Assembly: GCA_025024175.1 (NCBI GenBank)
Contig: QCXZ01000137.1
Location: forward strand, 62,770,911-62,834,910
Direction: 5' to 3'
DNA length: 64,000 bases
Source of the DNA: Rhyzopertha dominica
Taxonomy: Eukaryota > Arthropoda > Insecta > Coleoptera > Bostrichidae
Shown: piece by piece, positions 47,525 through 58,640 of the stretch
Layout of the letters: every line of letters starts with the position of its first letter
How positions within the stretch are numbered: position 1 is the stretch's first letter
Notes under the pieces: model-generated
Seen by the model: the letters and a program-made list of their open reading frames with translations, nothing else
Told to the model about the DNA's origin: nothing
The model's database searches: none
Program-made: the position numbers and the translations under genes

Positions 47525-48182
47525 ATTTTTCAACTTGCGAAGGGTTATAAAAACAAGACACATTTACATAAAAATATATCTTATTATTAAAAGTTAAAAG
47601 TCTTACTCATTTCTATATAAAATCGCCAAAACCATTGGTTTTATCATATTGTTATACAGGCTTTTAGATGCCCTCTTCAAGAAACTGTGCCGCCAACATA
47701 GTCAATTACATTTTCTGGAACATTTCCTTGGTGGTAAGGTTTAATCTGAATAACCATGAACAAAAGAACAACGATAGCTAATGATATTTATTTTGAAATA
47801 TTACGTTGTTTGCGACGAATAATTTACGAGTAAAATAAAAGAAGAGGCATGCCAATGTGACGACCCTTTCAAACAATTCAGATGTGAAGTTTTCGCTCAT
47901 GTATCGTATAGACCGGACTTGGCATCAATAATTTTTATATCTTTCGGTAATTAAAGGCATCTTTGGGCAAACAAAGCTTCATCACTAAAGAAGGGTTCCA
48001 GTGGGCTGTCAAAATTTACTTGACCGAATTCGCGACACAGTTGTGACACGATATGGCAAATGCCTCAATTGTTTTGGCGAGTCCGTAGAAAAATGAGTAA
48101 GACTTTACTCAACTCTTAATAATACATTTCTCTATGTAAAGGGATCTTAGTTTTATGACCCTTCGGAGGTTGAAAGAAAGCC
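47525..48182 (+). mobile_element. Mariner-derived hairpin element, copy B
   Basis: Second copy of the structure at 27,595-28,185. The left arm (47,525-47,680) is an inverted version of the right arm (about 48,030-48,182). Both encode the mariner C-terminus, on the right as VTRYGKCLNCFGESVEK, and run into the same outer sequence (CCTTCGGAGGTTGAAAGAAA on the right; CCTTCGCAAGTTGAAAAATG on the minus strand at the left). The interior carries the decayed 3' catalytic region including RPDLAS and ELKAFLGKQ (read across frames). The interior also shares TTACGAGTAAAATAAA-type sequence with copy A, so the two copies are homologous along their length and diverged. Confidence 0.68.
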
Positions 48183-48439
48183 ATCATATATTAAATCTAG
48201 TTTTGATTTTGAAAAGTACGCTTATCTGTTTGACTTTTTGCATAACCATATGGACTGTGCATATAATATTAATAAAGACGACTTTCTATAAAAGCAATGT
48301 AAAAATTTTGTGCCATAAATACAGATTGCTTTAAAGAATGAATATAACAATCACCGTTTAATATAATTATGTACTTCTTTGTATGTGAAATTTACATAGC
48401 TACACCTTGTATTTTTCGATCAATATGTTTAATGTCCGC

Positions 48440-48960
48440 GAGAAAATTTATTTCCCCCTATTGGCAAGAAAATCCTATCAAGGGCCGTTTCAACCGCCTG
48501 AAGCGTTTGGAGTTCCGCTGAAATTGCAAGCAAAACACCGCCGAAGCGAGATCAGCGTCAGCATTAGCATTTAAACTTCCGGTCGGGCTCACACGACTGC
48601 CGGAGCAATTAAAAGCTTGCCCTGGCTTTTTTTCTGCCAAACGTGCTACTTTTATCGATTAACATAATTCAGCTTTGGGCGTGCCCAGACTGCTTAACTA
48701 AGATTAAAGATAAATATGTAAAAAACCTTGTTCTTATCTCAAGGTATTCCCTCTCGCAGTAATGTAGTTCGCTGAATTTCTCTTGCTTTCATTTCGTTAG
48801 CATTAGAAAGCACTTTAGGTGGATGGGGTGAATTCCGAGCAGCGTCAATATTTTTTTAAAGCAGCCTGGCAGTTCGCCTACTTAACGTATTGGCTCCGGA
48901 ATCATCGAGTCAAATCAACGTTGTGATATATAGACATCGATTCGTTTAAATACACCATCT
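48440..48960. promoter_or_regulatory. GC-richer non-coding block, candidate regulatory element
   Basis: High-complexity island, no usable frame apart from a 60-codon minus frame lacking an ATG. It contains GCCGGAGCAATTAAAAGCTT near 48,599 and GATCAGCGTCAGCATTAGC near 48,550. Candidate conserved enhancer. Confidence 0.28.
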
Positions 48961-49039
48961 AGCGTGAATACATTAATTGGCAAATGTTTAACCGTGGAAG
49001 ATAGAGGAGTAAGTAGAAATGCTGTTTAGATTTTTATCG

Positions 49040-49560
49040 ACGCTCCATCGAAATAGTCTATATCTTGGGTACACTAAACAGAACACAGCTTTATCCTGCA
49101 GAATCCCAAGTGGATCTAAGCATAACTGTCACAAGAGATTTCAGTTGGTCTGCTTATGTGACGTCAGTGTTAAATAAAGCTAACCGCATGCCCTTCCTAT
49201 TAAATAAGGTGTCATCCCCAAGTAGTGCGCAAATTGATATTACCTACTTTTTGAATTTGCCTCACCAATCTGGTCACGCGGACTAATAATACATATTAAG
49301 CTGCTAGATGGCGTGCAAGGCAGAGTAACTCGCCTAGAAAGTTAAGCCACCTACCTCTCATTTGAAAATCGCGTTCAAANCCTTCAATTAACGATCCTAG
49401 AANGACGCCGTAGAAGAGACTTCGTTGAGATGGTTCACAATCGGTTTCCTTCTGCCGCACCAGTAGCCGTCTGATCCGTCTGATGCAACACTAATAAGTT
49501 GAGAAAGGAACAATTCAGGACACAATTTTTCAAAAACAGCGCGTTTAATGTATGAAATTA
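49040..49560 (+). pseudogene. Non-LTR retrotransposon (LINE, CR1-like) C-terminal relic
   Basis: A 73-codon open piece contains QVDLSITVTRDFSWSAYVTS followed by LNKANRMPFLLNKVSSPSS, the post-catalytic region of CR1/Jockey-type RTs (DLGVxVxxDLxWxxHVxxxxxKANRxLxxL). After frame changes, QGRVTRLES near 49,315, RRRRDFVEMVHNRFPSAAP near 49,408-49,465 and FRTQFFKNSAFNV near 49,510-49,550 continue the family order to the C-terminus. Two N bases at 49,380 and 49,403. It resembles the copy at 31,745-32,915 in motif order. Confidence 0.75.
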
Positions 49561-49869
49561 TCAGTCAGATAATGTTGTGTGTTTTCTAGTTTAAGCTTAT
49601 TTAAGCGATAGGTACATTAAGCGATAGGAAGCTGGGTCGTTTCTACGACTCAATGTACACCTAGACATTTCTAAAACCTAAAAAGAAGCATTCCATTCAG
49701 TCGCAGCGAAGTTTAAACTATAATGGAAAACCCTAACCACAATAATTTAGGAAGTACGTATTTCGTATTGTATTTCGATAGGTAAGCTACCATCTTCAGT
49801 AGAATAAGCGTCTTCTTGAAATGTCCGGTTGGATTTAACCGGAGAATATTCTGCTTACTATATACTATT
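49561..49869. other. Region between LINE and Penelope-like relics
   Basis: No frame. The minus strand at about 49,780-49,810 reads CTGAAGATGGTAGCTTACCT, which resembles the GAAGATGG...CGAAA segment often seen in 3' untranslated regions of Penelope-like elements. It is correctly placed to be the 3' end of the element upstream on that strand. Confidence 0.35.
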
Positions 49870-51130
49870 TGTATTATGCGCTAGAATGGCGAGGTTATTT
49901 AATCGGTTTAAACAATGTGGATCGAGTCTAAATCTGAATTCTCAAAAGCTATCTTTATGTCTTTGAATAACTAGTTTTAAGTTTCCAAAAATTATAAGGT
50001 GAGCCGTATCTTTAGTATGTTGGGCGGTACTTGTTTCATCAAACCTCCCAAACCTGAAACGAGCTCTTTAATTCTCTAACTCCTATAGTATCTCCGGCCT
50101 GCCCGATATATTTAAGATTTCAACTATTATATTGTACTTTATAAATGCCCCTTTTTATTTGTCATCTACCTTATTTTTTGGGCTTCGTAAAAGATTTTTG
50201 ATAGTATTTATTTTTGGCGATAAAAGCCATTTTCAAACGAAAAGGTTTTCAGATGTTTTGTATTTCTTTGGCAAGCCCAAAATTAAAAGGAATAAATTTA
50301 TATTCTGCAGTAGTTGTTCTAAAGACAAGGTGATGGCGTCTACAATCTGTTTTTTGTGCTGTATATTCTAAAACAGGTTTTTTTTTACTATTTCACTGGA
50401 ACACCCATTATAATCGGCATCATTCTCAGTATATTTGAGTGTTTTTTCAGTTACATAATAAAAGAAAATTGAATAGTCTATTAACGTAAACAATCAAAGC
50501 CTAAACTTTGTGTTAATAACAATTTTGAAAGCTTATTAAGTGGGTGAGTTAATACCTATAACAATAGGTTTCACAGAATTATCTGTTTTATGGATTTCAG
50601 GAGGACGTACATTATATGTGTAGTTGGGTCGGGAACATGTAATTTATACTTTAAGGCAGATGTAATAAGATTATGATATTCGCCCATAACTTTTTTGTTT
50701 GTTAAATTAATTTTTACATTGGGTGCCTAAGTAGTTTGTTATGTGGACCGTTTTCAAGAAAGTCATTGACTCCTTCAGAATAGTGTGGTTTATCCAGTAT
50801 AACAATTTTATTTCCCTTCTCGGTTTTAAGATAAAAACAGTTTTTATCCTTGGGACTGTTAATGATACCTAGGATTTTCCTTCAAAATTTCTGGTGTAGC
50901 TTTCAATACCAGCAATGATCTCGAATAGTGGTGGATTTCTAAACGGTAAATCAAATATCAAACTGTTATCGAGAAGCGCGATTTCTTTTTCATTAAATAT
51001 TTCGGAAGATCGATTAATCACTATATTTTCTTGGATTGGATCCTCTCTAACCGTAATTGCTTTAAACGATTTCTGTAGCAATACTCTTCTGCATTTTACA
51101 AATGTTCAAGATCGTTTAAATCTTTGAGAA
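49870..51130 (-). pseudogene. Penelope-like element: reverse transcriptase plus GIY-YIG endonuclease, decayed
   Basis: Minus-strand PLE in which both halves of the protein can be traced. N-terminal part (51,081-50,869, open 70 codons): FNEKEIALLDNSLIFDLPFR, equivalent to FxxxExxLLxKGLKYNIPPR. Then GNKIVILDKPHYSEGVNDFL near 50,845-50,780 (the KGNxxVILDxxDY block). Then IHKTDNSVKPIVIGINSPT at 50,598-50,540, the LPKIHKxxxPLRPIVSxINSPTY signature. The C-terminal endonuclease reads GIYKVQYNS, stop, NLKYIGQAGDT at about 50,149-50,085, with the GIY and YIG triplets intact; the stop replaces a conserved cysteine codon. The stretch between 50,540 and 50,160, where the RT catalytic YxDD should lie, is too broken or deleted to read. 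A second PLE relic lies at 2,930-3,780. Confidence 0.8.
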
Positions 51131-51229
51131 GCTTTAAATGAAGTTAATACTTATCTAATTTACTTCGGTTACGCTTGTATATAGATATTTTATTCCCAAA
51201 TTAAGTCATTAACTAAACTGAATGAATAA

Positions 51230-51660
51230 GTTTCTTGAGATCTCCCTTAATTTTGAAAGAACGATCCGATAAAAGCAGTGATTTGTTTTCACAACAAAAA
51301 TTCAAGTTAAAACAGAGGAATAGCGTCAGATGCGTTCATCGTGTGCGAACGACGGTTCGGTATAGGCTTAAATCAGAAACCTTTACGTATTCCTTATCGC
51401 TGCGTACGCGGCAATAACGACGGTACGGTTGGTCGTAAGAACGAATGGAGAAGGCAGAAATACGAAGGAAGCCATCAAGAACGCACACGGGTTTAATGCT
51501 CTGCTCATAAACTTGGGTCTGGCGTCTAAGTCGAACGTCCCTGACGTCGCGACGGACGTCGTCTTCCTGATAGCACCGTCTAGATGTAACTGCGTATTTC
51601 ACCTTGCCGGCATATCCTTCCGGATTTTCATTCAGTTACCCACTTGCCGTAGTATCGACG
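51230..51660. other. CpG-rich block with open frames on both strands
   Basis: GC- and CpG-rich segment (e.g. CTGACGTCGCGACGGACGTC near 51,540). An 88-codon minus frame (51,602-51,336) and an 82-codon plus frame (51,429-51,677) overlap; neither has a known domain. Directly beyond it on the minus strand lies sequence with long-terminal-repeat-like signals. It may be the 5' part of an LTR retrotransposon, but no gag or protease motif is readable. Confidence 0.25.
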
Positions 51661-51812
51661 GATTTACGACTCGATGAGGTCAGCGTTCGTAATAGTCTTT
51701 ATTAATAGGTTCAATCAGGGTTTTATACAAAAGCAGGTTTCTACATAATTACATGACATTGCAATTATAATAATTTGTGCGTTCATCCCAGTAGCGTTAC
51801 AGGCACCCTCAA
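51660..51812 (-). repeat. Possible LTR fragment
   Basis: Read on the minus strand the segment starts TGTAACGCTACTGGGATGAA, contains TATAAAACCCTGATTGAACC and, about 20 bp on, AATAAAG, and then enters a CpG-rich block. The TG start, TATA box and closely following polyadenylation signal are arranged as in insect Gypsy or BEL-type LTRs. No second LTR, CA terminus or primer-binding site was located. Confidence 0.25.
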
Positions 51813-52999
51813 AATATAGCGGCTTGAATTTTACAAACTTTGAATTACTAAGCGATTATTAGATTTGTATTAAAATACCAATACCAGAAAGACTAAAGAT
51901 CATAGCAGTACAGTTGCCATAATTCGGCGAAAAAAGAAAAACGTCCACGTTGTGGAAAATATTGATTGATTAATTCAAACTTATTGGCCTTATATCAGTG
52001 CGATTTCGATTTTGACCACTACGGCAGAGGTTGGAATTTGTTTGTTTATAAAGTTCAAAATAATGAAGCACTTCATTGCGGCCTTTTCTTGTGATATCAG
52101 TTTGTTTGTTTTGACATAGTTAATACCCAATGCCTCAGATAATATATCCTTGAATATGAATTACAGACAACTGAGTACAGTATTACATCAATTCTGTATA
52201 ATGGCTTTGCGTTTAATTGAATCATGAAGTGGTGGTCTCTTGATTTCCACATTTAATTACTCATACATTGAATATATAAAACGATCTTCACATAAATTGT
52301 GTATCTAAATTTTATAATCTCGATTTTGAAACAATTCTAGTATATATAGTTCTTCATAAACCTTTCATCTGTTCTGGTAGTAGGAAATATTTCTAGAAAA
52401 CTTCTGATGAAGTATTTAGCCTTTTGCACGTCTTCTCCATAGGCATAATTGCACATTTGTCAATAAAAGCCTTTATGCAGACTAGTATGTGGTCAGAAGA
52501 ACTAATCAAACAAAATTTAAAAAAGCTGGTTTTTAAATTGTGCTTTTCTATCGCCGTCGTCTTTTAGCTTTTGGAACATTACAACTCGTCAGTGCTAGTA
52601 GATATGCACCTTCCTCGTTTTTACTTGTTTATTTAGAAATTCCTGTCCATCATCAATGAACTCTGCTCAAACGTTTTGTTCTACACCTGCAAAGAAAACA
52701 ACAAACTTATTAGTAACTCAACTATTGCAACTTGAATTACTGATGATATCTAGTGTGGTAATTGTCAAAAACAAATCATAAAATCACGCATGCTGCATGC
52801 ACAAAAAAAAGTTGTAGGTCATACTAAATACATTTTTTATATTCAGATAAATAGTGCAAATTCACATTTGTTTCTGATTGTTCCAGAAGTGCGTTTGAAG
52901 TCCTTATATTGATTAAAGCACTTGCTAGAAAATTAATGCGAAACTATACAGTGCGAGTATAATGTGGACGTAGTTAGGGTAAAACTAGTTTGGATTTCT
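51813..52999. other. AT-rich stretch, no gene recognised
   Basis: Dense stops, no motif or repeat structure noticed. Confidence 0.5.
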
Positions 53000-53600
53000 A
53001 TTCACCGTTCTACTACGCTAAATGGTTATCGCTTTCGCAAGTTTTCGCCGCGCGAACTGCAAAGCGTACCCCACCGAGACCCCAAATAAGCTTATCAAAA
53101 ACTCGAAATCTCGTAACACGGTGAAGTATGGCGCGCGCGGCGAACAAATGAGACTTTGGCAGAGTTCGGTCTGAATTTGGAAGCAGCGTATTTTCCCCGC
53201 ATTTTCCCAGTCAACACACCTCAGTGAACTTTCAGCATCAAGCATGGAAGTTGGTGGAGAGCGGTGATAACGAAATTCCTCTGCCTATCCCCCCTCTGTC
53301 TGAAGAGGTCGCCTGAAATATTTTTCAATCCTTATCTGCGAACAATTTTCCTTGTGTTTTGCATCTGACAGCGTTTATAGGTATTTCTGGATGTGTATAC
53401 GGCCGAAGAGCGTAGAAGCTGCGTAGTCCAGGATTGGGGTTATCTCGGGGGTCTGCTTCGTATCTCACATGTGGAGCGCTGGCTATCGTAAAGCTGTAGG
53501 TCAGGCCAGTGCTCTGTTATGCATTTTAAATCGGCAGGACGGGGCAGAAGCAGAATACGAACGCTAGAATCGTAGCGATCTGTTGGGTCGCTTATATCTA
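53000..53600. promoter_or_regulatory. GC-richer non-coding block, candidate regulatory element
   Basis: Two adjoining high-complexity patches (53,020-53,310 and 53,400-53,600). A 75-codon minus frame in the first lacks a domain. The second contains AGGTCAGGCCAGTGCTCTGT near 53,500, with an AGGTCA nuclear-receptor half-site. Candidate regulatory DNA. Confidence 0.27.
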
Positions 53601-53833
53601 TTTAATACATGCCTACAAATTTATTTTAAAGTCCGTCAATAAAATGGCTATTTTTGTGACAACGCTAGACCTTCTTTTCGTACTTTTGTCAACATCAAGG
53701 AATATATTTGGAATGTGCATTATTCCTACCTTGTGTATTATTTTTTGTACATAAGCCTTATATTTAACCCTCTCCTGTAATTATGAGTAAGTGATACTTG
53801 GAAATATCAAAGATGACGTAAATGGATTACATA

Positions 53834-55868
53834 TAGGGTGTCTGCATAACTAACAAAGGTGCCCAGAGGCATTTATTAAAAATAATATTAACTTCCTCCG
53901 TTACCACAAGGGGCACAATTTCCAATGTAAACACAAATAATCTGGATTTCTTTAAATTTTAAATAGCAACTGCGCTTCAAATTATTGCGGTATAAACGTC
54001 CATGATATTATGCACAATCTTAATCTTAGTTCCGTTTATAATATAAAAATAAGCAAATTTTCTTACAAGTACAGTAACAAAAAGAGGGTGCATTTTAAAA
54101 GTTAAATTAAATGGCAGGTTGTATCTGTAAACACATATTATAAAAATCAGGTTTTGATTGTGGTGAAAATGGTGAAAACCACGTTTTTCTGTCCAAAATT
54201 ATATGAAAAGAAGCTGAAAACAAACATGTCATACTAATCCAATTCACAATACACAGTAATGGTTCTGCGTCAATAGTAACAAGGTACAACAGACATTTAA
54301 AACAATTAGAAGAAAAATAGAAAATTGATATCGATTGCGAATATCTATGGGTAGAAGAGAAACCTGTGAAATCCCAAAATTTTATCTTGTTCCGCTTTAT
54401 ACATAGCAAAAATATTTCAAAATGAAGTATATCGATTTAGTATAGTAATGCAAGATAAGCAGGCTTAAGTAAACAATGTTAGTGTACAAAAATCTGCAAA
54501 ACAAGTGGGCACTGGGCAAGAATGTTATGAGGGTTTTAACAAAAAATAAAATCTAATGAATAATACAAACACACATATTTCCAAATTATCGCATATTATG
54601 CTAAATACACCTACATACTACTAAGAAACTAAATAATTAATTTAACAAACACGATAACTAAAAATTTTTTGTTTGTTAAGAGCTTCTACCTAGTCTAATA
54701 AACTAACCAAAAATAAAAAAAGTAGTGTGTTACATATGTATGCCATACTCAATGCACACGAATGTTAGCTTCAATTTCGTGTTCTAAAATGTCCCTAACA
54801 GCTTAATGGTTTCCTTGATTCTTTGAACCATTCTGCGTGGTCGGTTTTACTGCATATACTCCTTTTTTTCACTTTTGCCAAAACAAAGAAGTCGAGAACT
54901 GAGAGATCTGGACATTTCGAAGGACATAGAAATACGCGGCATGGACCAATTTATTTCTTCGATAATGTTTTTAGAAAATCTCTGGTGTTTAAGTATCACC
55001 ATTCAAATGCTCGTCAAAACATATCGTCCAACTATTTTATTTGTCCAAGACACCACACCAGACATTCATACTCCATATGTTGATTATCTATTTGCTGCAC
55101 CCAGTGAGGATTATCCTGCGACCAGAAACGATCGTTGTGTTTATTTATACCTCCAGAAAATCTTCACTTTTATGTACTGTATTGAGTAACCAGTTGCGAT
55201 ATTAAATTCTTTTTTTATGTCTTTTTTAGTCAAAGCCTGATTTTATGCCTCGTGGTAGGCATGAAACCTTCGTTGCTCTAAAACTCGTTGCACACTTGCT
55301 TCATCTATGCCAAGATAGGCTTCCATTTGCCAAATACTTGCGTATGGATATGCTTCAATGTGTGCAAGTACATTAATTACATTTCCCTCATTTTGTGTAC
55401 ATCGTGATCTTGTGGAAGATTTTAGTCCTCTTGCTTGTCAAATTCAATTAAATGAAATTCAAAATTAATATAATAACTCAATAATAAGCTATAAAAATTC
55501 GCTGTTACTATACATATAAAGAATTCTGCATAATTTTGTGGTTTAAACGAGACTAAGAAGAAAAAAGTACGTTAAACCGTTCACAAATTTAACGACTATT
55601 ATTATTGTATATGTACCCCCTCTGCGCGCTGCCGCTGTGGGAGATAAACCATAATGTTTGTAACAAAACCGGTGTAAAATAGTGGACATTTTAACCAGAG
55701 TAATTTTAATCCCACTTGCGTTTTAAAATGTTTTTTTTTCGCGATTTTTTATGTTCACATTAACAATTGCGCTCTCTTGTGGTCGCCGGAGAATTTGTTT
55801 TCCGGAATTTCTACGACCAGACATTCATAAGATACTGCCGCTGTCCATGCTTATTGAGACACCCTGTA
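53834..55868 (-). mobile_element. Tc1/mariner-superfamily element with long inverted repeats, about 2.0 kb
   Basis: The left end reads TATAGGGTGTCTGCATAA (53,832) and the right end, on the minus strand, TATACAGGGTGTCTCAATAA (55,870). Similarity continues inward for about 110 bp with gaps: ACTTCCTCCGTTACCACAAG on the left pairs with ATTCTCCGGCGACCACAAGA on the right, followed by G-GCACAATT / GAGCGCAATT. The element is bounded by TA dinucleotides and carries a decayed transposase on the minus strand (54,760-55,440). Length and GGGTGTCT termini fit a group of insect IS630/Tc1-mariner elements. The part between the gene and the left end (53,950-54,750) is AT-rich with a 100-codon unassigned minus frame. 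Confidence 0.72.
54760..55440 (-). pseudogene. Tc1/mariner-type transposase (HTH plus DDE_3-like), decayed
   Basis: The transposase gene of the surrounding element, read on the minus strand. N-terminal helix-turn-helix: LAHIEAYPYASIWQMEAYLG then IDEASVQRVLEQRRFH (about 55,370-55,260). Catalytic region: NDRFWSQDNPHWVQQIDNQH (about 55,135-55,085), the family's WSxDNPHWVxxxDxQ block that follows the first aspartate, then VVSWTNKIVGRY near 55,050-55,010, a degraded WCGVLGNKIVGPYF. The WFQQDGAPPH box appears deleted. A damaged PRSPDLxxLDFFLWxxVK box is spread over two frames near 54,935-54,880 (SKCPDLSVLDFFVLAKVK). Several stops and frameshifts; inactive. Confidence 0.72.
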
Positions 55869-56095
55869 TATTTATAAAAGTTAAAAAAATACGAAAAATA
55901 GAACAGGAGAACCAGTAGACAAGGCAGTAGTACTAGAACATGTTACATGAATTAATCTAAGGAGTACTTGGACAGAACAGAAAAAGCATAAAGTTAATTA
56001 GACAACAACAAGATGTAAATTTCGGTACCTAATTTGCTTTGACTCGCCGTGATCACCAAGCTGTCTATAAAGAAAAATTGTTTCCTAGAGCATAC

Positions 56096-56232
56096 CTCAC
56101 TGGCCTGGAATATGCGGCATTAGAGTCTACAGTCCGTGACAAATCTGACGCTGACGGCGCGTCGCGACGAAGCGGACGTCTCCTTTTGAAGATCCCTGGA
56201 GAAATTTCGATGTGCATAATCTGTACTGTGGG
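56096..56232 (-). CDS. Candidate internal exon of an unidentified host gene
   Basis: On the minus strand a strong 3' splice site (TTGTATCATCTCCTTGCAG, just above 56,232) and a good 5' splice site (CAGTGAG|GTATGC, exon end 56,096) enclose 137 nt. Exactly one frame is open throughout. It enters in phase 0 and leaves with two bases of a split codon (AG). Its 45 residues include IEISPGIFKRRRPLRRDAPS and SDLSRTVDSNAAYSRPV, a basic then serine-rich stretch that reads like a cytoplasmic or linker region. Third positions are strongly G/C-rich and the block stands out from AT-rich flanks. An 83-codon frame on the plus strand (56,039-56,290) is also open but has no acceptor, so I prefer the minus reading. 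No family recognised. Confidence 0.45.
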
Positions 56233-56559
56233 CTGCAAGGAGATGATACAACAGCGTTGCAAGGCAATAGATTGGATGGCTGCAAGCTAGAACTAAACAT
56301 TTCATGTATGTAGGAGTGTGAAGATAAATTTCTGGTAACTTGACTTGTTACTAAATATTCTGAAAAAAGTGGAAACGACGTATTTTTGCATATTATATAA
56401 GTACTGAATTAAAATTCAAGTAAAATGTTAAACGCGAAAACCATTTCAGGATTGGTAACTTACCATATCTTTACCTATCGTAAAAACGTCATAACCTAAC
56501 TCTCATAGTGTTGTCTAATGCGTTACTTAGTAGGTAGTTGTATAGTTTAAAACTAGTTA

Positions 56560-58640
56560 GCATGGCGACCATTGTGAGACCTAAATGAACAAGCTCATTA
56601 TATCGATGTTCCACCAATATTATATAAATAATTTACACTGAGAATATTCCTGAAAAAAGTAATTACTAGATGCCTATATAGCGAAACTCTATTTGATACT
56701 ATATAACCAAACTTTCAATATCGCTTTCTAAATAGACAGTATAAACTGGTTTCTATTACTCTAGCGATTTTTGAGTCATTTGCAAATATGAGTTTATCAG
56801 ACTTAATATAACTGACTACATCATTAAAACACATAATAAACAACAAAGGTCATAAATTAGAGTCCTTTACTATACTAATTTTAATATAAAATCATACATA
56901 TCCATTATATTCTACATATTGGAATCTACCAGTGACAGTAAATTCAATTAATTGTAGTAAGTTGTTGCATATCTTAGATAATCCATGTAAGTGACAAGCT
57001 TCATTGCTTCCGAAACAAATATAGTAAACTCGCATAAATTAGTAACAGTTGAGCCGCATTTTAAGAGTGCATGCTGTAGAGGAACTATTATAGTAAATAC
57101 ATGAAAATATAATACTAGACAAAATTCATTTTAATTAGTTTTCCAAAGTTAGACAAAACTGCTATAGGTTTAACATTAGCTTTACCTCCGGATTCATGAA
57201 CAAGGCATATACGGAATGATTTTACACTTTTTCATTAGTAGTTATGGCAGTAATCAAATTAAATAAATAATAATAATACATTTAACTTGCTTAACTGCCA
57301 TAAAAATATCTTCTTCAGAAACCTTAAAACTGTGTGGATTCGATAAATTCTTACAAACATAATTTTTTCTGCAGAGCAATATGTAGCTTTACAACGGAAT
57401 TCACATACCACCGCACAAATATCATAGTGCGTCAGATAAATATGATTGTCGTTGACACTCTAAACACTTACATACAAATTGCTGAACAAAAGCATTCATA
57501 AGTTGTAGTGATGAAAGCGTTTTATTCTCGTAACTAATCTTTCCTAAAATACTAGTGTTTTTCTTGCTGTTATGGCATTCGTCATAAATTTAGAATAGGT
57601 ACACATTTTCGTTTTATGCCTAATTTCACTTTGTAGTATTATTAAATTGTTGATTTTCTACGTCCAAACGTAGATGTACTGCTTAATAAGTCGTGCATAC
57701 ATTACCAACGTCTTTAAGTTGAACCTAATCAAACTGTGATAGGACACCTAAAGGCTAAGTAGATCTGCCTTCCGAAAGTTACATAAAACTTTTCTTTCAA
57801 GCTGTACATTTTCTTCGTGGGCGAAGCGAAAGTTAAACACACATTTGGGAATCGATGATGACCCTCTTCATCCACCAACAATAGATCTTCCCTCCTTCTA
57901 CATATATTAGGGTTACTGTTGCATAAGAGCAAGTTCGAGAAGGGTGCCGTTATTTGTGACACAATTTTGTAGGCATTAAACAAATATTAATTAATTAAAT
58001 AATTATGTTTCATTTTATCAGCTATAAATACACTTTTGTAACTCAGATATGTTAAAATCCCCCTAGCAATAAGCACTGGATGGGAAAAAATCAACATTGG
58101 GGAGACCAATTCAAATACTTGCATATATGAGTAGCTCTGCAATGGATCATTTGGTGGAAAGTATAGTACGACCATTGTTAAATTTTCGCTCCTAAGAATA
58201 TTTTTGTCGCAATCAGTTCTAGTCAAGTCAAAATCTATTTGCTGAATTTTATAATTATTGTTTATATCGATTACGGTAATCCCGTAGTTTTGGTAAACTA
58301 ATGATAGTTGTACACGGAGAACAATTGGGATGTCTTTACAGTACTTGGGATATCTTTATTTGATTAATTACTCCCATAAGATTAAATTTTATTCATAAGC
58401 CTATTGACATTAACATTTTCCTTGTCATCACGTTCCGGTCAGATTGAGGCAGATTGTAAATAGGTAATAATTTTTTTGCAAACTCCTCGTGTTGGATAAA
58501 CTCTTGTCCCTGGTTTACCTTAATACTTCTACTTTGGTCATCAAATTGCTAACTTCATTTAAACCCTTTTATAATTTGTAGTAATTTATAGTCTTTCCAA
58601 AAGAATTGTAACTTTCGATTACGATTTTTAAGAGAGGTTT
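56560..58640 (-). pseudogene. Non-LTR retrotransposon (LINE) with APE endonuclease and reverse transcriptase, decayed
   Basis: The longest LINE relic in the window, minus strand. Endonuclease: NLTMVVLYFPPNDPLQSYSY (about 58,180-58,120) corresponds to the VxVVYxPPN block of APE-type nucleases. A damaged GDFNIPNL region (ARGILTYLSYKSVF) follows, then LLLCNSNPNICRRREDLLLV and EEGHHRFPNV (57,925-57,835), equivalent to LDLVLxNxPxI...SDHxP. RT: GGKANVKPIAVLSNFGKLIK near 57,195-57,135 (a shortened KxxNYRPISxLSxFxK block); PLLFIMCFNDVVSYIKSD near 56,850-56,795; FANDSKI near 56,785, where the catalytic YADD is changed to FAND. Many stops and frame changes throughout. Frames resembling ORF1 upstream (58,640-58,740) are uncertain. 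Confidence 0.82.
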
